Assembly: GCF_028713855.1 (NCBI RefSeq)
Contig: NZ_JAQTNN010000001.1
Location: 148,596-212,595, forward strand
Length of the DNA: 64,000 nt
Direction: 5' to 3'
From: Sulfuricurvum sp.
GTDB taxonomy: Bacteria; Campylobacterota; Campylobacteria; Campylobacterales; Sulfurimonadaceae
Of this stretch, positions 30,001-37,647 are shown piece by piece. A model generated the notes under the pieces. It had not been told where the DNA came from. It made no database searches and saw only the letters and a program-made list of their open reading frames with translations. Both the position numbers and the translations under genes were made by a program. Within the stretch, counting starts at the first letter, position 1; each line of letters begins with the position of its first letter.

Positions 30001-30565
30001 ACAGATCGACGCGATCAACTATACCCTCTCTAGTGAGGTTGAGAATATCGAGGACGGTTCCACTGCCATCTTTATCGGAAAAGTCGAAACGATCACGAAA
30101 AAGATGTCGAAAAAAGGGTCTATGTTCGGACTGGTGAGCCTCATGGACTTCCACGGCAATATCGAAGTGATGCTCTTCAGCGACAGAGTTGATCAGCTCG
30201 AAGCGATGGATCTCGATGAGCCGATTGCATTCAAGGTCAAAGTAACCCACACTGAGATGTTCACCCGCATCAGCGTCACGAAGATTATGACCCTTAATGA
30301 AGCGAAAAAAGAGGCGAAAAAGGTAGAGACGAAGATCGTCGAAAACCTCCCGCCACAGGAGCCGTTGCTGTTGCGTATCCGCCTCAGTGACAACTTAGAG
30401 ACATTAGAGAAACTCTATACCCTTATTCGTCGTCATCCGGGACGCCGTGAGATCAAACTGACCATCGTTTCGAAACTTGCCGATGTCGTCATCGATTCGG
30501 CGATACGGGTGGATAATAAGGTGATCGAAGAGTTAAGTGTTTTAGAAGATGTGGATGTAATATAA
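27026..30565 (+). CDS. dnaE: DNA polymerase III alpha subunit
   Basis: The replicative polymerase, 1179 residues, usual for DnaE. It starts with the PHP domain ([16 protein letters not shown], residues 9-24). The palm holds the catalytic aspartates in [13 protein letters not shown] (about 418-425) and the third in [13 protein letters not shown] (about 583). The finger/thumb and HhH regions follow ([39 protein letters not shown]). An OB-fold near the C-terminus is visible ([22 protein letters not shown]). The C-terminal LFGDDEE-type segment after the HhH precedes the OB fold. The gene is compositionally typical, unlike the AT-rich HEPN gene that follows. Confidence 0.97.
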   Translation: [1179 protein letters not shown]

Positions 30566-30588
30566 AAATATCAAAAGAGCTTTTCGTT

Positions 30589-30594
30589 TATAAT
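30589..30594 (+). promoter_or_regulatory. Probable -10 element of the HEPN-RhuM operon
   Basis: TATAAT 22 nt upstream of the HEPN ATG at 30617, then AAGAGGTGG as a strong ribosome-binding site. Just before it AAAAGAGCTTTT (30575-30584 region) is a small inverted repeat that could be a weak dnaE terminator. Confidence 0.5.
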
Positions 30595-30616
30595 CTAGTA
30601 TTCTTAAGAGGTGGAT

Positions 30617-31150
30617 ATGAGTACTTATCAAATAGCAATTAATGAGTATAACCCAGAAGATGATGATGGTAAACATAAGCTAATCTATGCTTATTTTGGG
30701 CTTGCAGTTTATATTGGTCAATGCTTGGAAGAAACTTTTTCTATGATGCTGTTCACTGATAGAATAATTAAAAATAAAGTCAAAACAAATAAAGAAGTTA
30801 ACGAAATTATTGATTTAATAGATAGTTCAAAAAAAACAATGGGTGCCTTTATCAATGAAGTGAAACAAAGCTATTTATTATCTGATGAACTTAGAGATAA
30901 ATTGGCTGAAATACTTGAACGTAGAAATTATTTGGTACATAAGTATTTTAAGTCTGAAATACAGAAATTTGCTTCAGAATTGGGTCAAAAAGAAATGTTA
31001 AATTATTTTAGTAATTTTATAGATGATTCAAAGAATATTGATAATGAATTGAAGCCGTACTATTCGGAACATCTTAAATATCTTGGAATAACCGAGGAAA
31101 TGGTTAACAAGATGATAGATGAAATAAAAAGTGGTAAAGGCGAAGTATGA
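30617..31150 (+). CDS. HEPN-like helical protein upstream of RhuM
   Basis: A 177-residue all-helical protein with no signal or membrane segment. ERRNYLVHKYF contains R103-N104-x3-H108, the R-N-x3-H motif of HEPN ribonucleases, in a helix following two long helices, as in HEPN folds. I do not recognise a closer family. It is distinctly AT-rich compared with dnaE before it and the aminopeptidase after the island, a sign of horizontal transfer. Its stop overlaps the RhuM start (ATGA), so the two proteins are made together. By analogy with other HEPN pairs it may be a toxin with RhuM as partner; this is inference. The ATG at 30617 is chosen by its ribosome-binding site. Confidence 0.6.
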   Translation: MSTYQIAINEYNPEDDDGKHKLIYAYFGLAVYIGQCLEETFSMMLFTDRIIKNKVKTNKEVNEIIDLIDSSKKTMGAFINEVKQSYLLSDELRDKLAEILERRNYLVHKYFKSEIQKFASELGQKEMLNYFSNFIDDSKNIDNELKPYYSEHLKYLGITEEMVNKMIDEIKSGKGEV

Positions 31151-32145
31151 GTCAAGTTATTTTTTATACTACCGAGGACGGAGCTACTAAGATTGATTTG
31201 CGCTTGGAAAATGGTACGATTTGGCTCTCTCAATTAGAAATAGCCGAACTTTTTCAAACCACCAAACAAAATATCAGCAAGCATATTCAAGCTATTTATG
31301 ATGAAAATGAGTTAGAAGAAAAAGCAACTGTCAACCATCAGTTGACAGTTCAAAATGAAGGAAATCGAGAAGTTTCACGCAATATCGCACTCTATAATCT
31401 TGATGTAATTTTGGCAGTTGGCTATCGTGTACGTTCGGTTCGTGGGGTGCAGTTTAGGCGATATGCTTCCACTGTGTTGAAAGAGTATCTTCAAAAAGGA
31501 TTCGTACTTAATGACGAGCGATTAAAAAACCTCGGTGGCGGTAACTACTGGAAAGAGTTACTTGATCGTATTCGAGACATTCGTTCCAGTGAAAAAGTGA
31601 TGTACCGTCAAGTGTTGGAGTTGTACGCTACAGCAACAGACTATGACCCTAAAAGTGAGAATAGTCTCACTTTTTTTAAAATCGTACAAAATAAACTGCA
31701 CTACGCCGCCCACGGACATACCGCCAGTGAGGTGATTTATCTGCGTGTGGACAGTGACAAACCCTTTGCAGGTGTGACAAACTTCAAAGGGAGCCAACCG
31801 ACACAAGCCGAAGCGATGGTTGCCAAAAACTACCTTAGTGAGCAAGAACTCCGCGTACTCAATAACCTCGTTTCGGCGTATTTTGACTTGGCGGAACTAA
31901 ACGCTATCGAAGAGCGGGAAATGCGGATGGAAGATTATGTACGGGAACTGGATAATATCCTCTCATCTACGGGGCGAAAATTACTCACCAATGCGGGAAC
32001 CATAGGGCACACCCAAGCCCAAATCAAAGCCAAAGTGGAGTTTAAAAAATACAAAGCCAAAACGCTGGAACAGGTCGAAGAAGAGTACCTAGAAACTATC
32101 AACACCCTAGAGAAAACAGCCAAAGCAGAGAGCCGTAAAGCATGA
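31147..32145 (+). CDS. RhuM family protein
   Basis: A 332-residue member of the RhuM family (named from a Salmonella pathogenicity-island gene). The N-terminal half has an HTH/KilA-N-like region (WLSQLEIAELFQTTKQNISKHIQAIYDENEL) and the family blocks NLDVILAVGYRVRSVRGVQFRRYAST and FFKIVQNKLHYAAHGHTASEVIYLR. The C-terminus is a charged helix. Function is not established; family members sit in mobile regions and often inside restriction-modification operons. It overlaps the upstream HEPN gene by 4 nt, and a 33-codon reading frame in turn overlaps its stop. Codon usage is nearer the host than that of the HEPN gene. Confidence 0.85.
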   Translation: MSQVIFYTTEDGATKIDLRLENGTIWLSQLEIAELFQTTKQNISKHIQAIYDENELEEKATVNHQLTVQNEGNREVSRNIALYNLDVILAVGYRVRSVRGVQFRRYASTVLKEYLQKGFVLNDERLKNLGGGNYWKELLDRIRDIRSSEKVMYRQVLELYATATDYDPKSENSLTFFKIVQNKLHYAAHGHTASEVIYLRVDSDKPFAGVTNFKGSQPTQAEAMVAKNYLSEQELRVLNNLVSAYFDLAELNAIEEREMRMEDYVRELDNILSSTGRKLLTNAGTIGHTQAQIKAKVEFKKYKAKTLEQVEEEYLETINTLEKTAKAESRKA

Positions 32146-32240
32146 GTCGCATAATGGAATTGCTTCAAGTCAGCGGAGCCATTATGGGGAATAATAACAA
32201 TCTGTCATATTTTGGAGTGAATTCTCGTCCAAAGCTATAA
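32142..32240 (+). pseudogene. Short reading frame after rhuM, possible gene remnant
   Basis: An ATG overlapping the rhuM stop (ATGA) opens a 32-residue frame (MSRIMELLQVSGAIMGNNNN and so on) that ends at a TAA within the dinD promoter. The overlap style matches real genes in this island. Its length and sudden end suggest the truncated start of a lost third gene. It could also be chance. I cannot assign a family. Confidence 0.3.
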
Positions 32241-32241
32241 T
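32236..32241 (+). promoter_or_regulatory. Probable -10 element of dinD
   Basis: TATAAT 29 nt upstream of the dinD ATG, with a GAAGGA ribosome-binding site. No LexA-type palindrome (CTGT-N8-ACAG) is visible near it, so the classical SOS control of E. coli dinD is not supported here. Confidence 0.5.
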
Positions 32242-32270
32242 ATTTATAGATTTGCGCGAAGGAAAATGCA

Positions 32271-33125
32271 ATGGAAAAACAATTGATAACCTCTCTCCAT
32301 AAAAGCTTCGAAGATGCGGTGCATGAACAAGAGGGTGTAGAATTTTGGTATGCTAGAGAATTGATGCGGCTTTTGGAATATACCAAATGGGACAACTTTA
32401 AACAAGTTATCGAAAAAGCGAAAACGGCATGTCAAAATTCAGGACAATCGGTAGTAGACCATTTTCCCGACGTCGGGAAAATGGTAGAGATCGGAAGTGG
32501 TGCACAAAAAACGGTTGATGATTATATGCTCACCCGCTACGCTTGCTATCTCATCGCTCAAAACGGTGATCCGCGAAAAGAGCGTATTGCGTTTGCCCAA
32601 AGCTATTTTGCCCTCCAAACCCGCAAACAAGAACTTCTCGAAGAGCGTATTTCCCTCTCCGAACGGCTCGAAGCCCGTCAAAAACTTACCGCTACCGAAA
32701 CGGAACTCTCTAAAAACATATATGAACGGGGAGTTGATAATCAAGGGTTCGGACGTATCTGCAGTAAAGGGGATAATGCACTATTCGATGGATATAATAC
32801 GCAAGAGATGAAAGCAAAGATGGGGATACCCGAAAATCGTCCTATCGCTGATTTTCTCCCGACGATTACGATCAAGGCAAAAGACCTCGCAACTGAGATT
32901 ACCAACTATAATGTCAAAGCGCGTGATTTGTATGGTGAACAACCGATTACGAGCGAGCATATTAAAAATAATAGTGAAGTTCGGGAACTGTTGGGCAAAA
33001 GCGGGATTAAACCCGAAGAGCTATCCCCCGAAGAGGATATTAAAAAGCTCGAACGCAGAGTGAAAATGAATGACAAAAAACTAGCACAAAACACTCAAAA
33101 AATAGAGAGTAAGGATAAAGGGTAA
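32271..33125 (+). CDS. dinD: DinD-like DNA-damage-inducible protein D
   Basis: A 284-residue DinD homologue. The N-terminal BRO-like part (VEFWYARELMRLLEYTKWDNFKQVIEKAKTA) and MLTRYACYLIAQNGDPRKERIAFAQSYFA are family signatures, as are RGVDNQGFGRICSKGDNALF and MKAKMGIPENRPIADFLPT. E. coli DinD interferes with RecA filaments, and homologues occur in phages and defence or restriction islands. The C-terminal tail is charged and lysine-rich. Its TAA overlaps the aminopeptidase ATG (TAATG), so a mobile-type gene drives or couples to a housekeeping gene. Confidence 0.88.
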   Translation: MEKQLITSLHKSFEDAVHEQEGVEFWYARELMRLLEYTKWDNFKQVIEKAKTACQNSGQSVVDHFPDVGKMVEIGSGAQKTVDDYMLTRYACYLIAQNGDPRKERIAFAQSYFALQTRKQELLEERISLSERLEARQKLTATETELSKNIYERGVDNQGFGRICSKGDNALFDGYNTQEMKAKMGIPENRPIADFLPTITIKAKDLATEITNYNVKARDLYGEQPITSEHIKNNSEVRELLGKSGIKPEELSPEEDIKKLERRVKMNDKKLAQNTQKIESKDKG

Positions 33126-34363
33126 TGCGCGAATTTAACGAAGAACTGATCCAATTTATCGATGCTTCCCCGACACCGTTTCATGCGGTAGCATGGTTGG
33201 CGAAGATGTTGGAATGTCATGGGTTTATCCGTCTTGAGGAAGATCAAGTCTGGAACCTCGAAGAAGATAAGGATTATTATGTAACCCGAAATGATTCTTC
33301 GATTATCGCGTTTACCTATCCGCCGTGTAATGAAAAAGGGTATACCATTGTCGGTGCCCATACCGACTCGCCTCATTTGCGTCTCAAACCTAATCCTCTG
33401 ACGACGGTAGCAGGTGTCAAACGGCTCGGTGTCGAGCCGTATGGCGGAGTATTGCTCAATCCGTGGTTTGATCGTGATCTGGCGCTTGCTGGTCGTGTTG
33501 TTTATTTGGAAGGCGATGTGCGCCGTGAAGCGCTCATAAATATCCTTTCTCCCATCGCCGTTATCCCCTCATTAGCGATCCATCTCGATCGTGAGGCTAA
33601 CTCTTCCCGATCGATCAACGCACAAACTGATATTGTTCCGATCATAGCAACCGGTGATGTTGATTTTGATAAATTTATCCTCTCCCAAATCCAAGAAGAT
33701 ATAAGCGGATTGACTCTGCTGGCACATGAACTTAGTTTCTATGATGTTCAAAAAGGCTCTTTTATCGGAATAAACCAAGAATTTATAACATCGGCACGTT
33801 TGGACAATCTCCTCAGCTGTTACATTGGGATGAGTGCTCTGATGGAAACCTCTTATCCGATGATGGTCGCCTGTTTGGATCATGAAGAGGTGGGAAGTGA
33901 TTCTCATGTCGGAGCAGGGGGGACGTTTGTGGAAGAGATACTCCGCCGTATTTCCGGAGATAAATTCACAACGTTGATGCGCCGTTCGCTGATGGTATCG
34001 TGTGATAATGCTCATGCCCAACATCCGAATTTCCCGAGTAAACATGATTCTGAACATGCTCCGCTTTTGAATCAAGGGGTTGCCGTGAAGATTAATTCGA
34101 ACCAACGTTATGCGACTTCTGCCCGGACACAGGGACGGTTCGTTCAATGTGCCAGATCGCTGCATATCCCTATTCAAACCTTTGTGACGCGCAGCGATAT
34201 GGGATGCGGTTCGACGATCGGACCGATCAGTGCAACCCGTCTGGGGATAGAGACAATCGATGTCGGCGTTCCGACACTCGCCATGCATTCGATTCGTGAG
34301 CTTTCCGGTGTCAGTGACGCCTACGGACTTTATCGTATCTTAGTGCATCTGGGTGATTTCTAA
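33125..34363 (+). CDS. M18 family aminopeptidase (aspartyl aminopeptidase type)
   Basis: A 412-residue zinc aminopeptidase removing N-terminal residues, often Asp/Glu, from peptides in the cytosol. Family motifs are PTPFHAVAWLAKMLE, the metal-binding IVGAHTDSPHLRLKPNP, the long GGVLLNPWFDRDLALAGRVV block, ARLDNLLSC, CLDHEEVGSDSHVGAGG (catalytic Glu pair) and the C-terminal MGCGSTIGPI and AMHSIRELSG. The start overlaps the dinD stop and the stop overlaps the flgS start (TAATG both times), forming a tightly coupled three-gene string. Confidence 0.95.
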   Translation: MREFNEELIQFIDASPTPFHAVAWLAKMLECHGFIRLEEDQVWNLEEDKDYYVTRNDSSIIAFTYPPCNEKGYTIVGAHTDSPHLRLKPNPLTTVAGVKRLGVEPYGGVLLNPWFDRDLALAGRVVYLEGDVRREALINILSPIAVIPSLAIHLDREANSSRSINAQTDIVPIIATGDVDFDKFILSQIQEDISGLTLLAHELSFYDVQKGSFIGINQEFITSARLDNLLSCYIGMSALMETSYPMMVACLDHEEVGSDSHVGAGGTFVEEILRRISGDKFTTLMRRSLMVSCDNAHAQHPNFPSKHDSEHAPLLNQGVAVKINSNQRYATSARTQGRFVQCARSLHIPIQTFVTRSDMGCGSTIGPISATRLGIETIDVGVPTLAMHSIRELSGVSDAYGLYRILVHLGDF

Positions 34364-35349
34364 TGTCTGATGCCATTTCCCCCTCCGAACTTAAGGCCCT
34401 TATCGATCAAACGTACAAAGTTGAAGAAGAGTACGTGGCATTGCGCCAGTCGTACGAATATCTTCAAAGTACCATCGAGCAGGTGATTGAGTTTCTTCCC
34501 AATGCGATTTGGATTGTTGAACAAGACGGTTCAATTTTTTTGCAAAACTCTCAAGCCAAAGAGCTTGATTCTTTATTGGAGACACTTCGTTTCGGGGAAG
34601 AAGATTACGAAGTGAATTTCAAAGAGAGGTCGTATCTGATCAAATCAGCGCACCACAACGAAAAGCATTTACTCAGTGCAACCGATATCACCGAACAAAA
34701 GCGCAAAGAAAATCTCGCCACTATGGGTCAAATGGCGGCTCATCTCTCCCATGAGATCCGAAATCCGATCGGTTCTATTGCACTGCTGGCATCAACATTG
34801 ATCAAACGGGTTATCCCTGAAAACCGACCTATCGTAGAAGAGATCCAAAAATCGCTCTATCGGATCGAGCGGATTATTAAAGCGACATTGATGTTCTCCA
34901 AGGGGGTAAGCGCTCAAAAAAACCGACTTCGATGGTCTCAGTTACGTGAAGCGCTCACGAGTGCTATCGGCTATTACAGCTATGGAAAACCGATCGAGTT
35001 TATTTTTCCGGAGGAGGATTTTGAACTTATAGGTGATTTGGATCTCCTCTCGATGCTCTTTAGTAATTTTGTCTTTAATGCGATCGATGCGATTGAATTG
35101 GATGATGAAGAGGAAGGGCAAATAGAGATTACTTATCGAAAAGAGAATGATATGCATACCTTCGAGATTTATGATACCGGAATTGCTATCGAGAATAAAA
35201 AGTGGCTTTTCGAGGCGTTTAAAAGTACGAAAGAGCGTGGTAACGGTTTGGGGCTGGTATTGGCAAAAAATATTGCCGAATCTCACGGTGGAGAGATTGC
35301 GCTATGCGAAGGGGAACGTAAGGGGTTCCGTATTACTCTCTTATCCTAG
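34363..35349 (+). CDS. flgS: Flagellar sensor histidine kinase FlgS
   Basis: A 328-residue soluble NtrB-type kinase. A PAS-like N-terminal region (EFLPNAIWIVEQDGSIFLQN) precedes the phosphoacceptor helix MGQMAAHLSHEIRNPIGSI (H130) and the ATPase domain (N box NFVFNAIDAIE, G boxes EIYDTGIAI and RGNGLGLVLAKNI). The ALLASTLIKRV segment after the H box is typical of epsilonproteobacterial FlgS. FlgS with the regulator FlgR activates sigma-54 (rod/hook-stage) flagellar genes; flgR is not in the window. The start is coupled to the aminopeptidase gene by TAATG. The last 9 nt overlap the converging GGDEF-EAL gene. Confidence 0.88.
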   Translation: MSDAISPSELKALIDQTYKVEEEYVALRQSYEYLQSTIEQVIEFLPNAIWIVEQDGSIFLQNSQAKELDSLLETLRFGEEDYEVNFKERSYLIKSAHHNEKHLLSATDITEQKRKENLATMGQMAAHLSHEIRNPIGSIALLASTLIKRVIPENRPIVEEIQKSLYRIERIIKATLMFSKGVSAQKNRLRWSQLREALTSAIGYYSYGKPIEFIFPEEDFELIGDLDLLSMLFSNFVFNAIDAIELDDEEEGQIEITYRKENDMHTFEIYDTGIAIENKKWLFEAFKSTKERGNGLGLVLAKNIAESHGGEIALCEGERKGFRITLLS

Positions 35350-37563
35350 AGGCTTCGGCTCGCTGATGTAATATCCCTGTAAATAGTCGACTCCTAATTC
35401 TGTACACTTCTCATAAACCGCTTTTGAATGGACAAACTCCGCTACGGTTTTAAGTCCCAAACGTTTTGAAAATTCGGTGACGGCCGAAAGTACGGTTTGG
35501 GCGTTAGTGTCGCTATCAATATTTCGGATTAATGAGCCATCGATTTTTAAGATATCTACATCAAGACGTAAAATATGGGCGAAATTCGAATAACCCGTAC
35601 CGAAATCATCGATAGCGATACGGCAACCGAACTGTTTGACCTCGGCAATAAATGAAGAAACTTCTTGATAATTCTCAATCCCTTCACTCTCTAAGAGCTC
35701 AAAAATAATCCGGTTACTGTGGAGTGACGTTTGGATTTTATGCATTAAAAATTCTTTGGTAGGTTTATCGAAAATATCATCAACTGAAAGATTAATTGAA
35801 TAACGGTGAGGTGTAGTCTCCACCATTTTAAATACTTCATCAATTACGAATTGCGAAATCATCGGATACAAACGTGATTGTTTCGCAGCAGGGAGAAAAT
35901 AGCTCGGAGCAATGATCGATCCGTTGGCATCGATCATTCGGATCAGGGCTTCATACTCGACTATTTCTCCATTTATCGGATCGATAATCGGCTGATAATG
36001 GAGGCAAAAACGTTTTTCTTCAATCGCTTCTTTGACTTTTTTACTCCATAAAATATTATTTTGATATTCCTGTTTGATTTGCATAGTCTCATCGTAAAGC
36101 ATATAGCTGAGATGTCTTTTTTTAGCGGCTTTAAGTGCCATATCGGCATTGGACAGAAGGCTGATAATGTTTGTTCCCCGAATGCGCAGGGCAATATCCA
36201 TTCCCATGGTTAGGGTAACGTAGATACTGGCACCGTGCACGTCATAATATTTAGACTGCAGGTGATGAACGATTGAAAGACGCGATGCTTCGAGCTGCGA
36301 TGAACTCATCGGTTCTGTGACCGCGATAGCGTATTCATCAGAAGGCATTTTATACAGCTTCATCGGCAGTGTTTGAATCGCTTCTTTTATGGATCGACTC
36401 AATGCCAAGAGTGTGTCATCGCCGATTGCATGCCCGTAAAAGTCATTGATCTCTTTAAAATTATCGATATTTAAAAGAATAAGAGCATAAAAACGGCTGG
36501 CATGAATATCTCGAATAAGGGCATTTCGATTAGGCAGGGAGGTGAGATGGTCGCTGTGGAGCTGGTGCTCAAGTTTTTGATTTAGTTCCCGGGTGATTCT
36601 GGCATCACGATCGATGCGGCGAATCAAAATCCTAAATCCGTAATGGAGTACTACAGCTACGATTGTGAGGAGTAAAAAGCTGATGATTAGAAGATTGCGT
36701 ATTTCTTTGTGATATTCATTGACATCATTGGTGACATCGAATGCGCAGATCATCATCGCAATGGTCTCATTTTGGTAATTGGTCAGTGGCCGTGATGCAA
36801 TGACATAATTCAGATGATCGATTTCATAGCGATTGCTTTGTTTAAAAGTAAAAGTAGCCGGAAGTTTCTCGAAAAGAGGATTATTAGAGGATACGAGCGA
36901 ATAGCCGTGGTAACTTATTTTTTCATCATTTGGCAATACCATTTTAAGTTTTTTGGTATCGAATGCAATGGCACTTTTGATTCCCGAATGGGCATTAAGC
37001 CGTTTTTGAACACGATCGATTCTTGCAACTGTTTGGATAATTCCAATGAATGTATTGTCTTTAAAAATAGGGATGATTGTCACCAGTGCAACATCGTAGA
37101 GAGTGACGTCCAAAGAGCTAATCTGCTTTTTATTTTTAATTGCATACGCTAATAATGGGCGTTTATTGAGGATATTATCCCCATATTTATGAGGGTCTTG
37201 TAGACGTAAAAAATGGATGCCATCTGCACCGACAAATCCACTTACATCTACTTCTCCACGTCTTTTTGCCTCTAGAAAATAAGGGAGAGTGAGTTGATAG
37301 AGCTTATTGCGGTCATGTGCTGCAAACGCATCAACAATATCACGATTCGAAGAAATTTTACAGGCTAATTCGCTAAGTCCCTTTTGGGTATCAAACAGTG
37401 ATAAATCAAAAGAATTACGAAGCAAAGAGCGGTGGGCGGCAGTTTTTTCATCCAAGACTTTTTTTTTGTCTTGAACAATGGTGCTTATAAAAATTACAAC
37501 GAGAAGGACAACCAGCGTCATAGCATAGAATATCGCCCGTTGTTTGATCTTCTTCACCCTCAC
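35341..37563 (-). CDS. Double-Cache GGDEF-EAL protein, probable c-di-GMP phosphodiesterase
   Basis: A 740-residue inner-membrane protein. TM1 (AIFYAMTLVVLLVVIFIST) precedes a periplasmic dCache sensor (about 40-280: VGADGIHFLRLQDP, DVTLYDVALVTIIPIF). TM2 (LLIISFLLLTIVAVVLHYGF) is followed by a GGDEF domain whose active-site loop reads PSDEY instead of GGDEF, so cyclase activity is unlikely. The EAL domain is complete: YEALIRM, SINLSV, ELLESEG, IDDFGTGYSN, LKIDGS, TVAEF, QGYY. It should hydrolyse c-di-GMP. Start is GTG: 37563, or 37557 with better ribosome-binding-site spacing (AAAGGGTGAG). The promoter lies in an inverted repeat. Confidence 0.9.
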   Translation of the reverse strand: MRVKKIKQRAIFYAMTLVVLLVVIFISTIVQDKKKVLDEKTAAHRSLLRNSFDLSLFDTQKGLSELACKISSNRDIVDAFAAHDRNKLYQLTLPYFLEAKRRGEVDVSGFVGADGIHFLRLQDPHKYGDNILNKRPLLAYAIKNKKQISSLDVTLYDVALVTIIPIFKDNTFIGIIQTVARIDRVQKRLNAHSGIKSAIAFDTKKLKMVLPNDEKISYHGYSLVSSNNPLFEKLPATFTFKQSNRYEIDHLNYVIASRPLTNYQNETIAMMICAFDVTNDVNEYHKEIRNLLIISFLLLTIVAVVLHYGFRILIRRIDRDARITRELNQKLEHQLHSDHLTSLPNRNALIRDIHASRFYALILLNIDNFKEINDFYGHAIGDDTLLALSRSIKEAIQTLPMKLYKMPSDEYAIAVTEPMSSSQLEASRLSIVHHLQSKYYDVHGASIYVTLTMGMDIALRIRGTNIISLLSNADMALKAAKKRHLSYMLYDETMQIKQEYQNNILWSKKVKEAIEEKRFCLHYQPIIDPINGEIVEYEALIRMIDANGSIIAPSYFLPAAKQSRLYPMISQFVIDEVFKMVETTPHRYSINLSVDDIFDKPTKEFLMHKIQTSLHSNRIIFELLESEGIENYQEVSSFIAEVKQFGCRIAIDDFGTGYSNFAHILRLDVDILKIDGSLIRNIDSDTNAQTVLSAVTEFSKRLGLKTVAEFVHSKAVYEKCTELGVDYLQGYYISEPKPLG

Positions 37564-37569
37564 CCTTTA

Positions 37570-37605
37570 TCACCTATGTGTCATGAAAGATTATAACATA
37601 GGTGA
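37570..37605 (-). promoter_or_regulatory. Promoter of the GGDEF-EAL gene framed by a 10-bp inverted repeat
   Basis: Arms TCACCTATGT (37570-37579) and ACATAGGTGA (37596-37605) are perfect inverted repeats separated by 16 nt. The minus-strand TATAAT (37590-37595) sits inside, directly beside the upstream arm. A dimeric regulator bound to both arms would cover the promoter. It could instead form an RNA hairpin behind the yggS-type gene, but no T-run follows, so I prefer an operator. Confidence 0.5.
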
Positions 37606-37647
37606 GTGGCGATTGTGATGAAAAAGTGTCTAAAAAGAGCAAGTTAT

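Noticed and set aside
32146..32270. LexA-type SOS box upstream of dinD
   Set aside because: No CTGT-N8-ACAG pattern was found in the gap; only a -10 element and a ribosome-binding site are visible.
35341..37563. The Cache-GGDEF-EAL protein as LapD, the partner of the adhesin
   Set aside because: LapD has a LapD_MoxY periplasmic domain and degenerate EAL; here the periplasmic part is dCache and the EAL motifs are intact.
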